A stretch of 60,990 nucleotides of DNA, from NCBI GenBank assembly GCA_028280025.1, contig JANQMO010000003.1, positions 1-60,990 of the forward strand. The letters run 5' to 3'. Below the pieces are notes generated by a model that saw only the letters and a program-made list of their open reading frames with translations, was not told the DNA's origin and searched no databases. This DNA comes from Chlorobium sp. (GTDB taxonomy: Bacteria > Bacteroidota > Chlorobiia > Chlorobiales > Chlorobiaceae). Below, piece after piece: positions 25,386 through 33,668 of the stretch (the stretch's first letter is position 1; each line of letters opens with the position of its first letter). The position numbers and the translations under genes are program-made.

Positions 25386-26549
25386 ATGGTTTCGAACGGA
25401 CTTGACATACTTCTCAGGGATACGGATTCACTGAGAAAACGCAAGATCGCCCTTATCGCCAACCAGACTTCGGTCACCTGTGATCTGACGTACTCCTGGC
25501 AGGAACTGCAGCGCCGGGGAGTTACTCTGAAAAGAATCTTTTCGCCGGAACACGGACTGTTTTCAACCGAACAGGACCAGGTTGCCGTAACCGAAGAGCC
25601 GCTTGTCGGCACCGAAGTCATCAGCCTCTACGGCAGCAACCCGGATTCACTTGTTCCCGACAGCCGTCTGCTGCCGGATATCGACCTGGTGATTTTCGAT
25701 ATACAGGATATCGGATCGAGGTATTATACCTACAGCAACACACTCGCCCTCTTCATGGAAACTCTGAACGGGAAGGATATCGAGATCATGGTCCTCGACC
25801 GTCCCAATCCGCTGGGCGGCGAGGCTGTCGAAGGGCCGATGCCCGACAAGACCTACCGTTCATTTGTCGGCATACTTCCGGTCCCTCCGCGCCACGGCAT
25901 GACAGCAGGCGAGCTTGCACTGCTTTATCGCGACACCATGAATCTCGATGTCAACCTCCGCGTCATCGGTATGGAAGGCTGGAACAGGTCTATGCTTTTT
26001 CCCGAAACCGGCCTTTCCTGGATCGTACCTTCTCCAAACATGCCCTCATGGGAAGCGGCCCTCACCTATCCCGGCACCTGCCTTTTCGAAGGACTCAACG
26101 TTTCCGAAGGCAGGGGAACCACAACACCGTTCCTGCATGTCGGTGCGCCGTTCGTTGAACCGGATGTCCTTGCATCGGAACTTTCGCAACTGGACCTCGA
26201 CGGCATTCTTTTTCGCCCCACATATTTCAAACCGTCATTCAGCAAATATCGCGGCGAGATTGCCGGAGCCGTTTTTCTTCATGTCACCGATCCCCGGAGC
26301 TTTCGGCCTTTCGCGACAGGAATTGCCGTAACGGCGGCACTCCAATCCCTCTATCCCGAAACGTTCCGCTTTCTCCATGACGTCTATGAGTTCAACGACC
26401 GCTACCCGGCTTACGACCTCCTTTGCGGAAGCGGCCGCCTGCGAACAATGATCGTGAACGGAACACCTTTCACGGAACTCGGTAAATCGTGGGCGTATGA
26501 CGAAACATCGTTCAGCGCGTTCAAACAGGACTATCACCTGTATCGGTAA
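25386..26549 (+). CDS. namZ: NamZ-like exo-beta-N-acetylmuramidase (DUF1343)
   Basis: The 387-residue protein shows the DUF1343 pattern: GLDILLRD, IALIANQTS, FSPEHGL, VIFDIQDIGSRYYTY, VLDRPNPLGG and LNVSEGRGTT. Characterised members (NamZ) release MurNAc from the non-reducing end of peptidoglycan fragments. Most carry an export signal; none is visible here, and no start codon with one lies upstream before the in-frame stop at 25279. It may therefore act on imported disaccharides. It sits between the kinase/nucleotidyltransferase pair and a symporter, completing a salvage set. Confidence 0.83.
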   Translation: MVSNGLDILLRDTDSLRKRKIALIANQTSVTCDLTYSWQELQRRGVTLKRIFSPEHGLFSTEQDQVAVTEEPLVGTEVISLYGSNPDSLVPDSRLLPDIDLVIFDIQDIGSRYYTYSNTLALFMETLNGKDIEIMVLDRPNPLGGEAVEGPMPDKTYRSFVGILPVPPRHGMTAGELALLYRDTMNLDVNLRVIGMEGWNRSMLFPETGLSWIVPSPNMPSWEAALTYPGTCLFEGLNVSEGRGTTTPFLHVGAPFVEPDVLASELSQLDLDGILFRPTYFKPSFSKYRGEIAGAVFLHVTDPRSFRPFATGIAVTAALQSLYPETFRFLHDVYEFNDRYPAYDLLCGSGRLRTMIVNGTPFTELGKSWAYDETSFSAFKQDYHLYR

Positions 26550-26573
26550 CCTGCCCGTCTAAAGAGACCATCC

Positions 26574-27965
26574 ATGCAGACACTCGACCTTACCATCATC
26601 ATCTGCTTTCTCCTGGCAATGGCAGGATACGGCATATGGCAGGGAAAAAGCAACAAGACAACAGGAGACTATTTCCTGGGCGGCAGGAACCTGCCGTGGG
26701 TTGTCGCAATGTTTTCCATTGTCGCAACCGAAACATCGGTACTCACCTTTGTCAGCGTTCCCGGAATAGCGTTTCGCGGAGACTGGACATTCCTGCAGCT
26801 CGCTCTCGGATATATCCTCGGCCGCGTCCTTGTCAGCTCGATCCTTCTGCCCGTTTATTTCCGCGAGGGCGTTGACTCCATTTACGAGGTTATCGGAAAA
26901 CGCTTCGGCAGCCATATGCAGAAACTTGCCTCGTCGGTTTTCCTGGTCACCCGGATCCTTGCCGACGGAGTACGATTTCTGGCAACCGCTGTTGTCGTTG
27001 AAGTTGTCACCGGGTGGCCCCTTCCGGTCGCGGTACTGATAATCGGGATCGTGACTCTCATCTACACGATAACCGGCGGAATACGAACCATAGTATGGAT
27101 CGACAGCGTCCAGTTCGTGCTGTACCTGCTGGGTGGAGTCGTCACCATCGCCTATATCTCTGCAAACCTTGGAACAGGGCTGCCGGAAACATTTTCGACC
27201 CTTGCCGCCGAGGGCAAGCTGAAAATCATCAACCCCGACTGGCATCTTTTCTCAAACCCATGGGCGTTTTTCAGTGCTCTCATCGGCGGCGTACTCCTTT
27301 CGCTTGGCTCGCACGGAATCGATTATATGATCGTGCAGAGGGCGCTCGGCTGCCGGAACCTCAACGCGGCAAAACGTGCCATGATCGGCAGCGGTGTGTT
27401 TGTTTTTCTGCAGTTCACGGTATTCCTCCTTGCCGGTTCGCTGATCTATCTCTTCCTGGCCGATGTTCCTGTTGAAAAAGACCGGGAATTCGCGTATTTC
27501 ATTGTCAACCATCTGCCGGCCGGGATGAAAGGGCTGCTCTTGGCCGGCGTGCTTTCTGCGGCAATGTCCACACTGAGTTCCTCGATCAATTCGCTGGCTT
27601 CATCAACCGTCACCGACATCCTCGAGGGCAAGGCATCTCTCGGCACCTCGCGTCTGATAAGTTTCGGATGGTCGGCGGTCCTGATCGGCATTGCCCTGAT
27701 GTTTGACGAAAGCGACACTGCAATCGTGATCCTCGGTTTGAAAATAGCATCCTATACCTATGGCGGGCTTCTCGGCCTGTTTTTTCTTTCGAAAAGTAAA
27801 AAAACGTTTCATACGTCCAGCCTTGCAACCGGACTCATTGCCGGCCTGGCAACAGTTTTTGCCCTGCAGTATCTGAATATTGCATGGACATGGTATATCG
27901 CGTGCTCAGTAATAGCCAACATCGCTGTTGTCTGGTGTGTCGAACTGATCTATAAACACCGATAA
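26574..27965 (+). CDS. Sodium:solute symporter (SSS family)
   Basis: A 463-residue transporter with about twelve to thirteen helices and the SSS landmarks: DYFLGGRNLPW near residue 30, YTITGGIRTIVWIDSVQ near 160-180, and LLLAGVLSAAMSTLSSSINSLAS, which lines the sodium site. It starts 24 bases after the NamZ-like gene. The location suggests uptake of an amino sugar or muropeptide fragment, coupled to Na+. Related DUF1343-linked SSS genes occur in Bacteroidota; the substrate here is inferred from neighbours only. Confidence 0.88.
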   Translation: MQTLDLTIIICFLLAMAGYGIWQGKSNKTTGDYFLGGRNLPWVVAMFSIVATETSVLTFVSVPGIAFRGDWTFLQLALGYILGRVLVSSILLPVYFREGVDSIYEVIGKRFGSHMQKLASSVFLVTRILADGVRFLATAVVVEVVTGWPLPVAVLIIGIVTLIYTITGGIRTIVWIDSVQFVLYLLGGVVTIAYISANLGTGLPETFSTLAAEGKLKIINPDWHLFSNPWAFFSALIGGVLLSLGSHGIDYMIVQRALGCRNLNAAKRAMIGSGVFVFLQFTVFLLAGSLIYLFLADVPVEKDREFAYFIVNHLPAGMKGLLLAGVLSAAMSTLSSSINSLASSTVTDILEGKASLGTSRLISFGWSAVLIGIALMFDESDTAIVILGLKIASYTYGGLLGLFFLSKSKKTFHTSSLATGLIAGLATVFALQYLNIAWTWYIACSVIANIAVVWCVELIYKHR

Positions 27966-28064
27966 TTTCACCATCTTTTTTGAGAGTGCGTTACTGATTC
28001 GTAAATTACGTGCATGATCCTTAATCATTATTTACATTCACCTTAATCCGAAGGAGACACTCAC

Positions 28065-28484
28065 ATGGCAACAGAAGGAAAAGTCGATCTCACCCAGTCA
28101 ATCAATGACACGGTGCAGAATCTCGGCAATCTGGCAGTTTCGTCGATTTCAGCTATCGACAAAGGGCTCCAGAACATGCAGCCGTCTATCGAGAACCTTA
28201 ACAAATCCATGACCGGAATGCTGGAAACAGGAGCAAAAACAGCAACCGATGTCATGAACAACCTTTCCGATCCGCTCAACAATATTGTTTCAGCTGCAGG
28301 CGACACAGCCGCCAAAGGCATTGAAACAGTCAGCGGAGTTGCCGGACAGGCACTTGAAATTGTCGGTTCAGCAGGCAACAGCGCCATTTCAATCGCACAG
28401 TCGGCTGTCGGAACAGTCGGATCAGCAGTCGGTGCCGTTGGAGAGGCAGTTTCATCCGTTCTGCCGGTGGGCAAAAAGATTTAA
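28065..28484 (+). CDS. Chlorosome envelope protein, CsmC/CsmD family
   Basis: This 139-residue protein lacks cysteine and starts TEGKVDLTQSINDTVQNLGNLAVSSISAIDKGLQNMQPSIENL. An Ala/Gly/Ser/Val-rich second half follows, with repeated VGSAxGAVGEAV-like helices. This is the two-part composition of CsmC and CsmD, chlorosome surface proteins. Length is nearer CsmC, but no csmA follows as in the usual csmCA operon, so the member is left open. RBS AAGGAGA lies upstream and a strong terminator follows. Confidence 0.82.
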   Translation: MATEGKVDLTQSINDTVQNLGNLAVSSISAIDKGLQNMQPSIENLNKSMTGMLETGAKTATDVMNNLSDPLNNIVSAAGDTAAKGIETVSGVAGQALEIVGSAGNSAISIAQSAVGTVGSAVGAVGEAVSSVLPVGKKI

Positions 28485-28514
28485 GTTTCTGCTGCAGCAA
28501 ACAGCTCACGAGCC

Positions 28515-28547
28515 CAACAAGCCTTCCTCGGAAGGCTTGTTGTTTTT
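28515..28547 (+). terminator. Rho-independent terminator of the CsmC/D gene
   Basis: CAACAAGCCTTCC (28515-28527) pairs perfectly with GGAAGGCTTGTTG (28530-28542), followed by TTTTT at 28543-28547. It lies 31 bases past the stop codon. Confidence 0.92.
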
Positions 28548-28638
28548 CAACCGCACACACACAACAAGCATAATCCGTCTCATCTTCCTGTCTCCTGCCA
28601 AACTCCATTGAGCAGCTTTTGAGAAACCTTTTGTACAG

Positions 28639-29934
28639 ATGAAGGGTTTGTTTTCGCGACGACTCTCTGACAAACAAATACCGCTCATGCATAGCGCTGT
28701 TGCAACCTGGCAAAGACACAGCATCGGCGAAACTCCGGTCTATATCAGTACATCGACAGCCAACTGGTTTGTACCGAACGCAGAGGGAGACCGCCTTCTG
28801 CAAAAGCTCTCAAACGATCCTGAAGAGAACGGGACCGCCGAACAGCTTTTTTTTCTTTCCCGCCTTCCTGAAAACAACCCTTCCGACTACCGGGGAAGAC
28901 AAGAAGCATTAGAGTTGAAGCACATTCATGAGCTCTGGTTTCACCTCACCAATCGCTGTAACATTTCATGCTCGCACTGCCTCTTTTCCTCATCGCCGTC
29001 AACCGGAGGTGAAATCAGTGCGGCATCCGTGCTGCAGCTTGCCGATGAAGCCTGGCAGACAGGCTGCAGACTGTTCGTCCTGACCGGGGGAGAGCCTCTG
29101 GTTCACCCGGAAATCAATGTCATTGTCCGGGGACTGCTTGCGCTTAAAGACACACATGTCGTTATCCTTACCAACGGCCTGCTTGCCGAAAAACTTGTCC
29201 GTACGTTCCCGAATGACACCGGGCGCATACACCTGCAGATCAGTATAGACGGTATCGACAATAACCATGACGATCTGAGAGGCAAAGGCGCGTTTCTGCG
29301 CCTGACAGAAGATATCCGGAAACTCCGTTCCCGGCAGGTACCCTGCACGCTTTCGATGTGCGTCACGCAAAGCAACATTGCCGACATGGCATCCGTTATC
29401 GAATACGCTGCAAAAAACGGCGTTGCAAACGTCCATTTCATGTGGTATTTCGTCCGCGGGCGCGGCACAAAAGACCAGTTTGTAAATCCCGATAAGCTCT
29501 TTTCCGCCCTCAGCCTTGCAGAAGAAAAAGCCCGTCATCTCGGCGTGCATATCGACAATATCGAGTCAGTCAGAACCAGGGTATTCTCACCTCCCGGAAC
29601 CATTCATGACGGTACAACTGCGGGATGGGAATCTCTCGCCGTCGGACCAGACGGCAATCTTTATCCGACTGCTGCACTCGTTGGTATAGAAGCGCTTGCC
29701 ACCCCCGTCGATTCGGGACTTGCAGACGCATGGAAGAAGAGCCCCGTGCTCGAACGGATCAGGAACATCTCATCGATTCACGCTCACCGATGCGCTACCT
29801 CCTCGGAGGAGGAGACCTCGATCACAGCTATATCAGCACAGGATCGTTCTCCGGAGCTCACGACCCTTACCTGCCTCTTTATGAAAAAACAGCACTCAGC
29901 CTTATTGCCGGATCGGCGCCCGAAAGCAGACTGA
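28639..29934 (+). CDS. Radical SAM protein, probably the first part of a frameshifted fusion
   Basis: The open frame gives 431 residues. An N-terminal segment of about 95 is followed by a radical SAM barrel with CNISCSHC near 111-118, the SAM-binding TGGEPL, and a late VGPDGNLYPT stretch. Homologous-looking sequence stops near base 29780; the last 50 residues are out-of-frame translation of the downstream gene. The continuation (SPMRYLLGGGDLDHS) lies in another frame. The family with this layout often carries a methyltransferase and DUF5714 in one chain. I read it as a broken or frameshifted fusion, or two coupled genes. Confidence 0.72.
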   Translation: MKGLFSRRLSDKQIPLMHSAVATWQRHSIGETPVYISTSTANWFVPNAEGDRLLQKLSNDPEENGTAEQLFFLSRLPENNPSDYRGRQEALELKHIHELWFHLTNRCNISCSHCLFSSSPSTGGEISAASVLQLADEAWQTGCRLFVLTGGEPLVHPEINVIVRGLLALKDTHVVILTNGLLAEKLVRTFPNDTGRIHLQISIDGIDNNHDDLRGKGAFLRLTEDIRKLRSRQVPCTLSMCVTQSNIADMASVIEYAAKNGVANVHFMWYFVRGRGTKDQFVNPDKLFSALSLAEEKARHLGVHIDNIESVRTRVFSPPGTIHDGTTAGWESLAVGPDGNLYPTAALVGIEALATPVDSGLADAWKKSPVLERIRNISSIHAHRCATSSEEETSITAISAQDRSPELTTLTCLFMKKQHSALLPDRRPKAD

Positions 29935-31694
29935 ACGGCAAACCCTCCATCCGTCTGCAGATGGGCGAAATTCTCGAAAGCTGCGGTGCGCACGGCAGGA
30001 TCGCCCTTGTTCACTCGAACTGTCTGCTTGCAGCAGCAACAGATGACAGTTTGACATCGATACGGGAGTTTTACCGTTCAGCGGCAGGGCAGCGAAACGA
30101 AGACATCCTCAACCCGGTCGGTTACGACACTTCGATTGTCAGCCATATTCCGGAAGCATACAGGTTTCGCGGTTATGGCTGCGGCAGCCCTGTAATGGAT
30201 GCCGGGATCAAGACCGGCGAACACGTTGTCGATCTCGGCTGCGGTACCGGCGTGGAATGCTTCATTGCCGCCCGCCTCGTCGGTCCCGGCGGCTCCGTTA
30301 CCGGAATAGACATGCTCGACCCGATGCTGGAAATCGCCAAAAAAGCAAAACAGGGGGTGTCGGCCTCCCTTGGCTACGATACCGTCCTGTTCCGCAAGGG
30401 TATGCTGGAGAACCTTCCTCTTGAAAACGATTCAGCCGATGTCGTCCTTTCCAACTGTGTGATGAACCTTTCGCTCGACAAGCGGCGGGCGTGGGAAGAA
30501 GTCCTGCGCGTGCTCAAGCCGGGCGGCCGGCTTGTAATCTCGGACGTTGTCTGTGAAACCGAGCCGGACCCGTCAATCCGTAACGACGAGACGCTCAAGG
30601 GCGAATGCATCGCGGGAGCACTGACCGAAACCCATCTTCTCGCCCTTCTCGAAGAAACCGGCTTCGAAGATATCCGGCTGATCAAGCGCTTTCCCTACAG
30701 GACAGTCGACAATCACCCCTTTTTCTCACTCACGTTCAGCGCAAATCACCCCCTCGCATCAGAATCTGTCAAAGCGATGTACCGCGGACCGCTGCCCTGG
30801 ATCATCACTTCGAGAGGGACCCTCCTCCCGAGGGGAAAAATCGTCGCCGTCGACCGGTCCGAAGCCGAGACGCTGGGCGAGGCCCTGTTTCTTTTCGACA
30901 ATGACGACCGGGTTTCAAATATCGAGGGAGAAAGCTGCTGCTCCTGCGCGCTTCCCCCGGAAGAAAAACAACCGGCAGCACCGGCATCCAATCACCGGCC
31001 CGAAACATACCACGCATCAGGCTGTACGGTCTGCGGTGCCCCGCTGGTCTATGAGGATCTGGAAATCGATCGATCATGCAGCTATTGCAAAAAAACGTTC
31101 ACGTCTCCGTCAGTCTGTTCCAGCGGCCACTATGTCTGCGACAGCTGCCATTCGGATGACGCCGTGGAAGTTATTCGTCACCTCTGCCTGACGACCACAG
31201 AAACCGACATGCTCAGGCTTTTCGAACACATCCGCAGCCATCCCGCTATCAAAACGCACGGCCCGGAATACCACGCAATCGTTCCGGGAGTCATTCTGGC
31301 AACATGGAGAAATCTTGGCGGAAACATCATCGACATGAACATCGAAAGCGGCATCAACAGGGGACAATCGGTCACAGGCGGTTCATGCGGTTTCTTCGGT
31401 ATCTGCGGTGCAGCCGTCGGTGCCGGTATCGCATACAGCATCATGCTCGGGGCAACGCCCTTGAAACCAGCCGAAAGAAAAGCTGTTCAGACAGTCACAA
31501 CGGCTGTCCTGGATGAAATAGCCGCTATCAGGGCCGCACGATGCTGCCAGCGGGACTGCTGGATTGCCTTAAAAAAAGCCGCGGAACTTTCCGAACGGCT
31601 TCTTGACAGACCGCTCAGGGCGGAGCATGTCATCACATGCTCGCAACAGGAAAACAACGACGAATGCTTCGGGAAAGGATGTCCTGTTTTCTGA
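29790..31694 (+). CDS. SAM-dependent methyltransferase with C-terminal DUF5714 domain
   Basis: From ATG 29790 (MRYLLGGGDLDHS) there are 634 residues. The first ~130 look like the tail of the preceding radical SAM protein. A class I methyltransferase follows with VVDLGCGTGVECF and LKPGGRLVISDVV, close to the UbiE/ArsM type. A linker comes next, then a cysteine-rich DUF5714 with CTVCGAPL, CSYCKK and CDSCH zinc-finger-like pairs and GSCGFFGICGAAVG. Function is unknown; the combination suggests radical-plus-methyl transfer chemistry on an unidentified substrate. The start is a guess if the gene is truly a fusion. Confidence 0.72.
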   Translation: MRYLLGGGDLDHSYISTGSFSGAHDPYLPLYEKTALSLIAGSAPESRLNGKPSIRLQMGEILESCGAHGRIALVHSNCLLAAATDDSLTSIREFYRSAAGQRNEDILNPVGYDTSIVSHIPEAYRFRGYGCGSPVMDAGIKTGEHVVDLGCGTGVECFIAARLVGPGGSVTGIDMLDPMLEIAKKAKQGVSASLGYDTVLFRKGMLENLPLENDSADVVLSNCVMNLSLDKRRAWEEVLRVLKPGGRLVISDVVCETEPDPSIRNDETLKGECIAGALTETHLLALLEETGFEDIRLIKRFPYRTVDNHPFFSLTFSANHPLASESVKAMYRGPLPWIITSRGTLLPRGKIVAVDRSEAETLGEALFLFDNDDRVSNIEGESCCSCALPPEEKQPAAPASNHRPETYHASGCTVCGAPLVYEDLEIDRSCSYCKKTFTSPSVCSSGHYVCDSCHSDDAVEVIRHLCLTTTETDMLRLFEHIRSHPAIKTHGPEYHAIVPGVILATWRNLGGNIIDMNIESGINRGQSVTGGSCGFFGICGAAVGAGIAYSIMLGATPLKPAERKAVQTVTTAVLDEIAAIRAARCCQRDCWIALKKAAELSERLLDRPLRAEHVITCSQQENNDECFGKGCPVF

Positions 31695-31734
31695 AGAACG
31701 GCAAGGGGAAATTGCTCTCCCCCTGCACAAACCT

Positions 31735-32436
31735 TCAGCTCGCAAGCTTGTCGTAATATTTCTCCAGACTGTCCTGGCGGTGCTCTTCTTCGGCTTCATT
31801 GATCACCTCGAAGGTCTTGTTGCGGGCTTTATCATTCCAGAGAGAAACGACCAGAAGCTCCGCAACGTCACCACGGTTTATCCAGCCGCTCCATAACCTG
31901 TCGCCCTGATCGACATGCAGGTCGTGCAAGAGCGGCTCGCCATCCCTTAGACCGCCCGGACGAACGATTGTATAGGAACGTCCGTCTTCACCGAATACCG
32001 ACCTGAGGTGTTCTTCGGCTTCGAACTTTTTGGTGAGCACGCCGCCAAAAAGATTGAGCGGATGAAACCATTTGGTTACGGCCATCGAACTGACAAGACC
32101 AAAATGCCTCACGCCCGCTTTGGCTGCCTGGTCGACAAGACGCATCACACCGTCGCGGTCAACCTCGCCGGGAGATGCGTCCCCGAAGACTTCACTCGAT
32201 CCCAAAGCCGATATGACTGCACTGCAGCCCTCGACAGCCTTCGCCACATCTTCATCGCTTTGTATTTTTCCCTGCACTACCTCGACGTCACCAAGTGACG
32301 CTGCTTTATCTGCCGAACGAGTCAGAACCTTGACCGGCACGCTGTAATGCTGCAACCGGGAAACAACCCATCTGCCGGTTCTTCCAGTCGCACCGGCAAC
32401 AAGAACTTTCCCTTTATATTTATTTTCTCCAGTCAT
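31735..32436 (-). CDS. NAD(P)-binding SDR-like protein (atypical, NmrA/YwnB-like)
   Basis: The 233-residue protein starts at ATG 32436, chosen because GGAGGG lies seven bases upstream; two earlier in-frame ATGs have no suitable site. It has a Rossmann fold with VLVAGATGRTGRWVVSRL, an NADP-type site, then VISALGSS, HFGLVSSMAV and TIVRPGGLRDGEPL. Related plant and phototroph proteins act as chaperone-like or quinone/chlorophyll reductase-like enzymes. There is no Tyr-x3-Lys active site, so catalysis is doubtful. It faces the DUF5714 gene tail to tail. Confidence 0.75.
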   Translation of the reverse strand: MTGENKYKGKVLVAGATGRTGRWVVSRLQHYSVPVKVLTRSADKAASLGDVEVVQGKIQSDEDVAKAVEGCSAVISALGSSEVFGDASPGEVDRDGVMRLVDQAAKAGVRHFGLVSSMAVTKWFHPLNLFGGVLTKKFEAEEHLRSVFGEDGRSYTIVRPGGLRDGEPLLHDLHVDQGDRLWSGWINRGDVAELLVVSLWNDKARNKTFEVINEAEEEHRQDSLEKYYDKLAS

Positions 32437-32649
32437 GATCATACCCTCCAAACATGGCATTACCTTTCAATTGCTCAACTATATAACGATAACGCAGGCA
32501 TAACGCATTTCGTTTCTGGTGATATCCTGCCTGAAATCACGAGTTGAATTATGAATCCTCCACAAAATTTACTTTTTTCTCCTCACACGATACCCGGAAG
32601 GCAAACAGTACAAACTGAGAAAACCAAGCCAAAGAATACGTGACTTTAC

Positions 32650-32674
32650 AGGTCCTGTGAGCCTCACAGGACCT
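32650..32674. repeat. Perfect 12-bp inverted repeat
   Basis: AGGTCCTGTGAG (32650-32661) and CTCACAGGACCT (32663-32674) pair perfectly around one base. It lies in the 324-base gap between the SDR-like gene and the DMT exporter. No T-run follows on either strand, so it is not an obvious terminator. Confidence 0.5.
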
Positions 32675-32760
32675 ATAGGAAAGCATTGCACTGCATAAAG
32701 CAGGAAAACAAGCAAGCAATAAAAACGTTTTGACTTTTCACTTTTGAATGTTGACTCTCA

Positions 32761-33582
32761 ATGAGTGTTATCCTGATGCTCATAGCCTCCGCCTGCTTTG
32801 CAACCATGGCGGCAATGGTCAAAGCAATCGGCCACTCTCTACCTGTCTCCGAGATGGTTTTTTTTCGAAGCGTTCTCCCGCTTCCTTTTTTTGTCGCATT
32901 CCTGTATCTGAGCAACAAAAAACTCATTGTCAACGCAAAGACAACGCTTCTGTTCCGATCCCTGTTCGGATTCCTTGCCGTCAGCGGTTTTTACTATGCT
33001 TTAACGCAAATCCCCATCGCAGTCAGCGTCTTTCTGGGAAAAACCCAGCCGCTCATACTCGCCCTTCTGGCTCCATGGCTTGTAGGAGAAAAGTCCGGTA
33101 TCGGTGTATGGATTGCTATTGGAACAGGGCTTCTCGGCGTAGCACTTATTCTCGATCCGTCACTCGGATGGTCGATGGCTGTGTGGGTAAACATCGGCGC
33201 TGCCACCGCTTCGGCACTGGCTCATCTTATGGTGCGAAAGCTCAACCGGACAGATGAACCCGCCACGATCGTGATGAACTTCTATATCGTGATCGCCGTC
33301 CTGAGTTCCCTCTGGATGGGCTCGTCCTTCGTCCTTCCCGACCGGACCCAATGGCTTCTGCTTACGGGAATTGCGTTTTTTTCAAGTGCCGGCCAATACC
33401 TGATGACACTTGCTTACAGAATGGACAGCGCCCCGGTGGTTGCCGCAGCAAGTTACGCCTCAATTATCTTTTCGGTCTTCTACGGATACATTTTCTGGGA
33501 GGAGATACCACCTCAGCCGGCCTGGATAGGCGGACTGCTGATCATAGCAGGATCTGTCATCCTGATGCGTTCAAGAACCTGA
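32761..33582 (+). CDS. DMT superfamily exporter (EamA domains)
   Basis: A 273-residue protein with ten hydrophobic helices in two five-helix halves, as in EamA/RhaT-type transporters. The first half opens ASACFATMAAMVKAIG and holds FFRSVLPLPFF; the second ends LWIGGLLIIAGSVIL-like (PAWIGGLLIIAGSVIL). Members export amino acids, metabolites or nucleotide sugars; the substrate is unknown. It appears to be transcribed alone. Confidence 0.87.
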   Translation: MSVILMLIASACFATMAAMVKAIGHSLPVSEMVFFRSVLPLPFFVAFLYLSNKKLIVNAKTTLLFRSLFGFLAVSGFYYALTQIPIAVSVFLGKTQPLILALLAPWLVGEKSGIGVWIAIGTGLLGVALILDPSLGWSMAVWVNIGAATASALAHLMVRKLNRTDEPATIVMNFYIVIAVLSSLWMGSSFVLPDRTQWLLLTGIAFFSSAGQYLMTLAYRMDSAPVVAAASYASIIFSVFYGYIFWEEIPPQPAWIGGLLIIAGSVILMRSRT

Positions 33583-33668
33583 TTCCCTGCTGACCGGTTA
33601 CGCATACTGCCCGCTGTTACCTATATTATTGCTATCCACCATACCAGGGAAATAACCTTTCTGATCCC

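Noticed and set aside
29625..29789. N-terminal 55 codons before MRYLL in the methyltransferase frame
   Set aside because: They are an out-of-frame reading of the radical SAM gene, rich in Arg and Cys.
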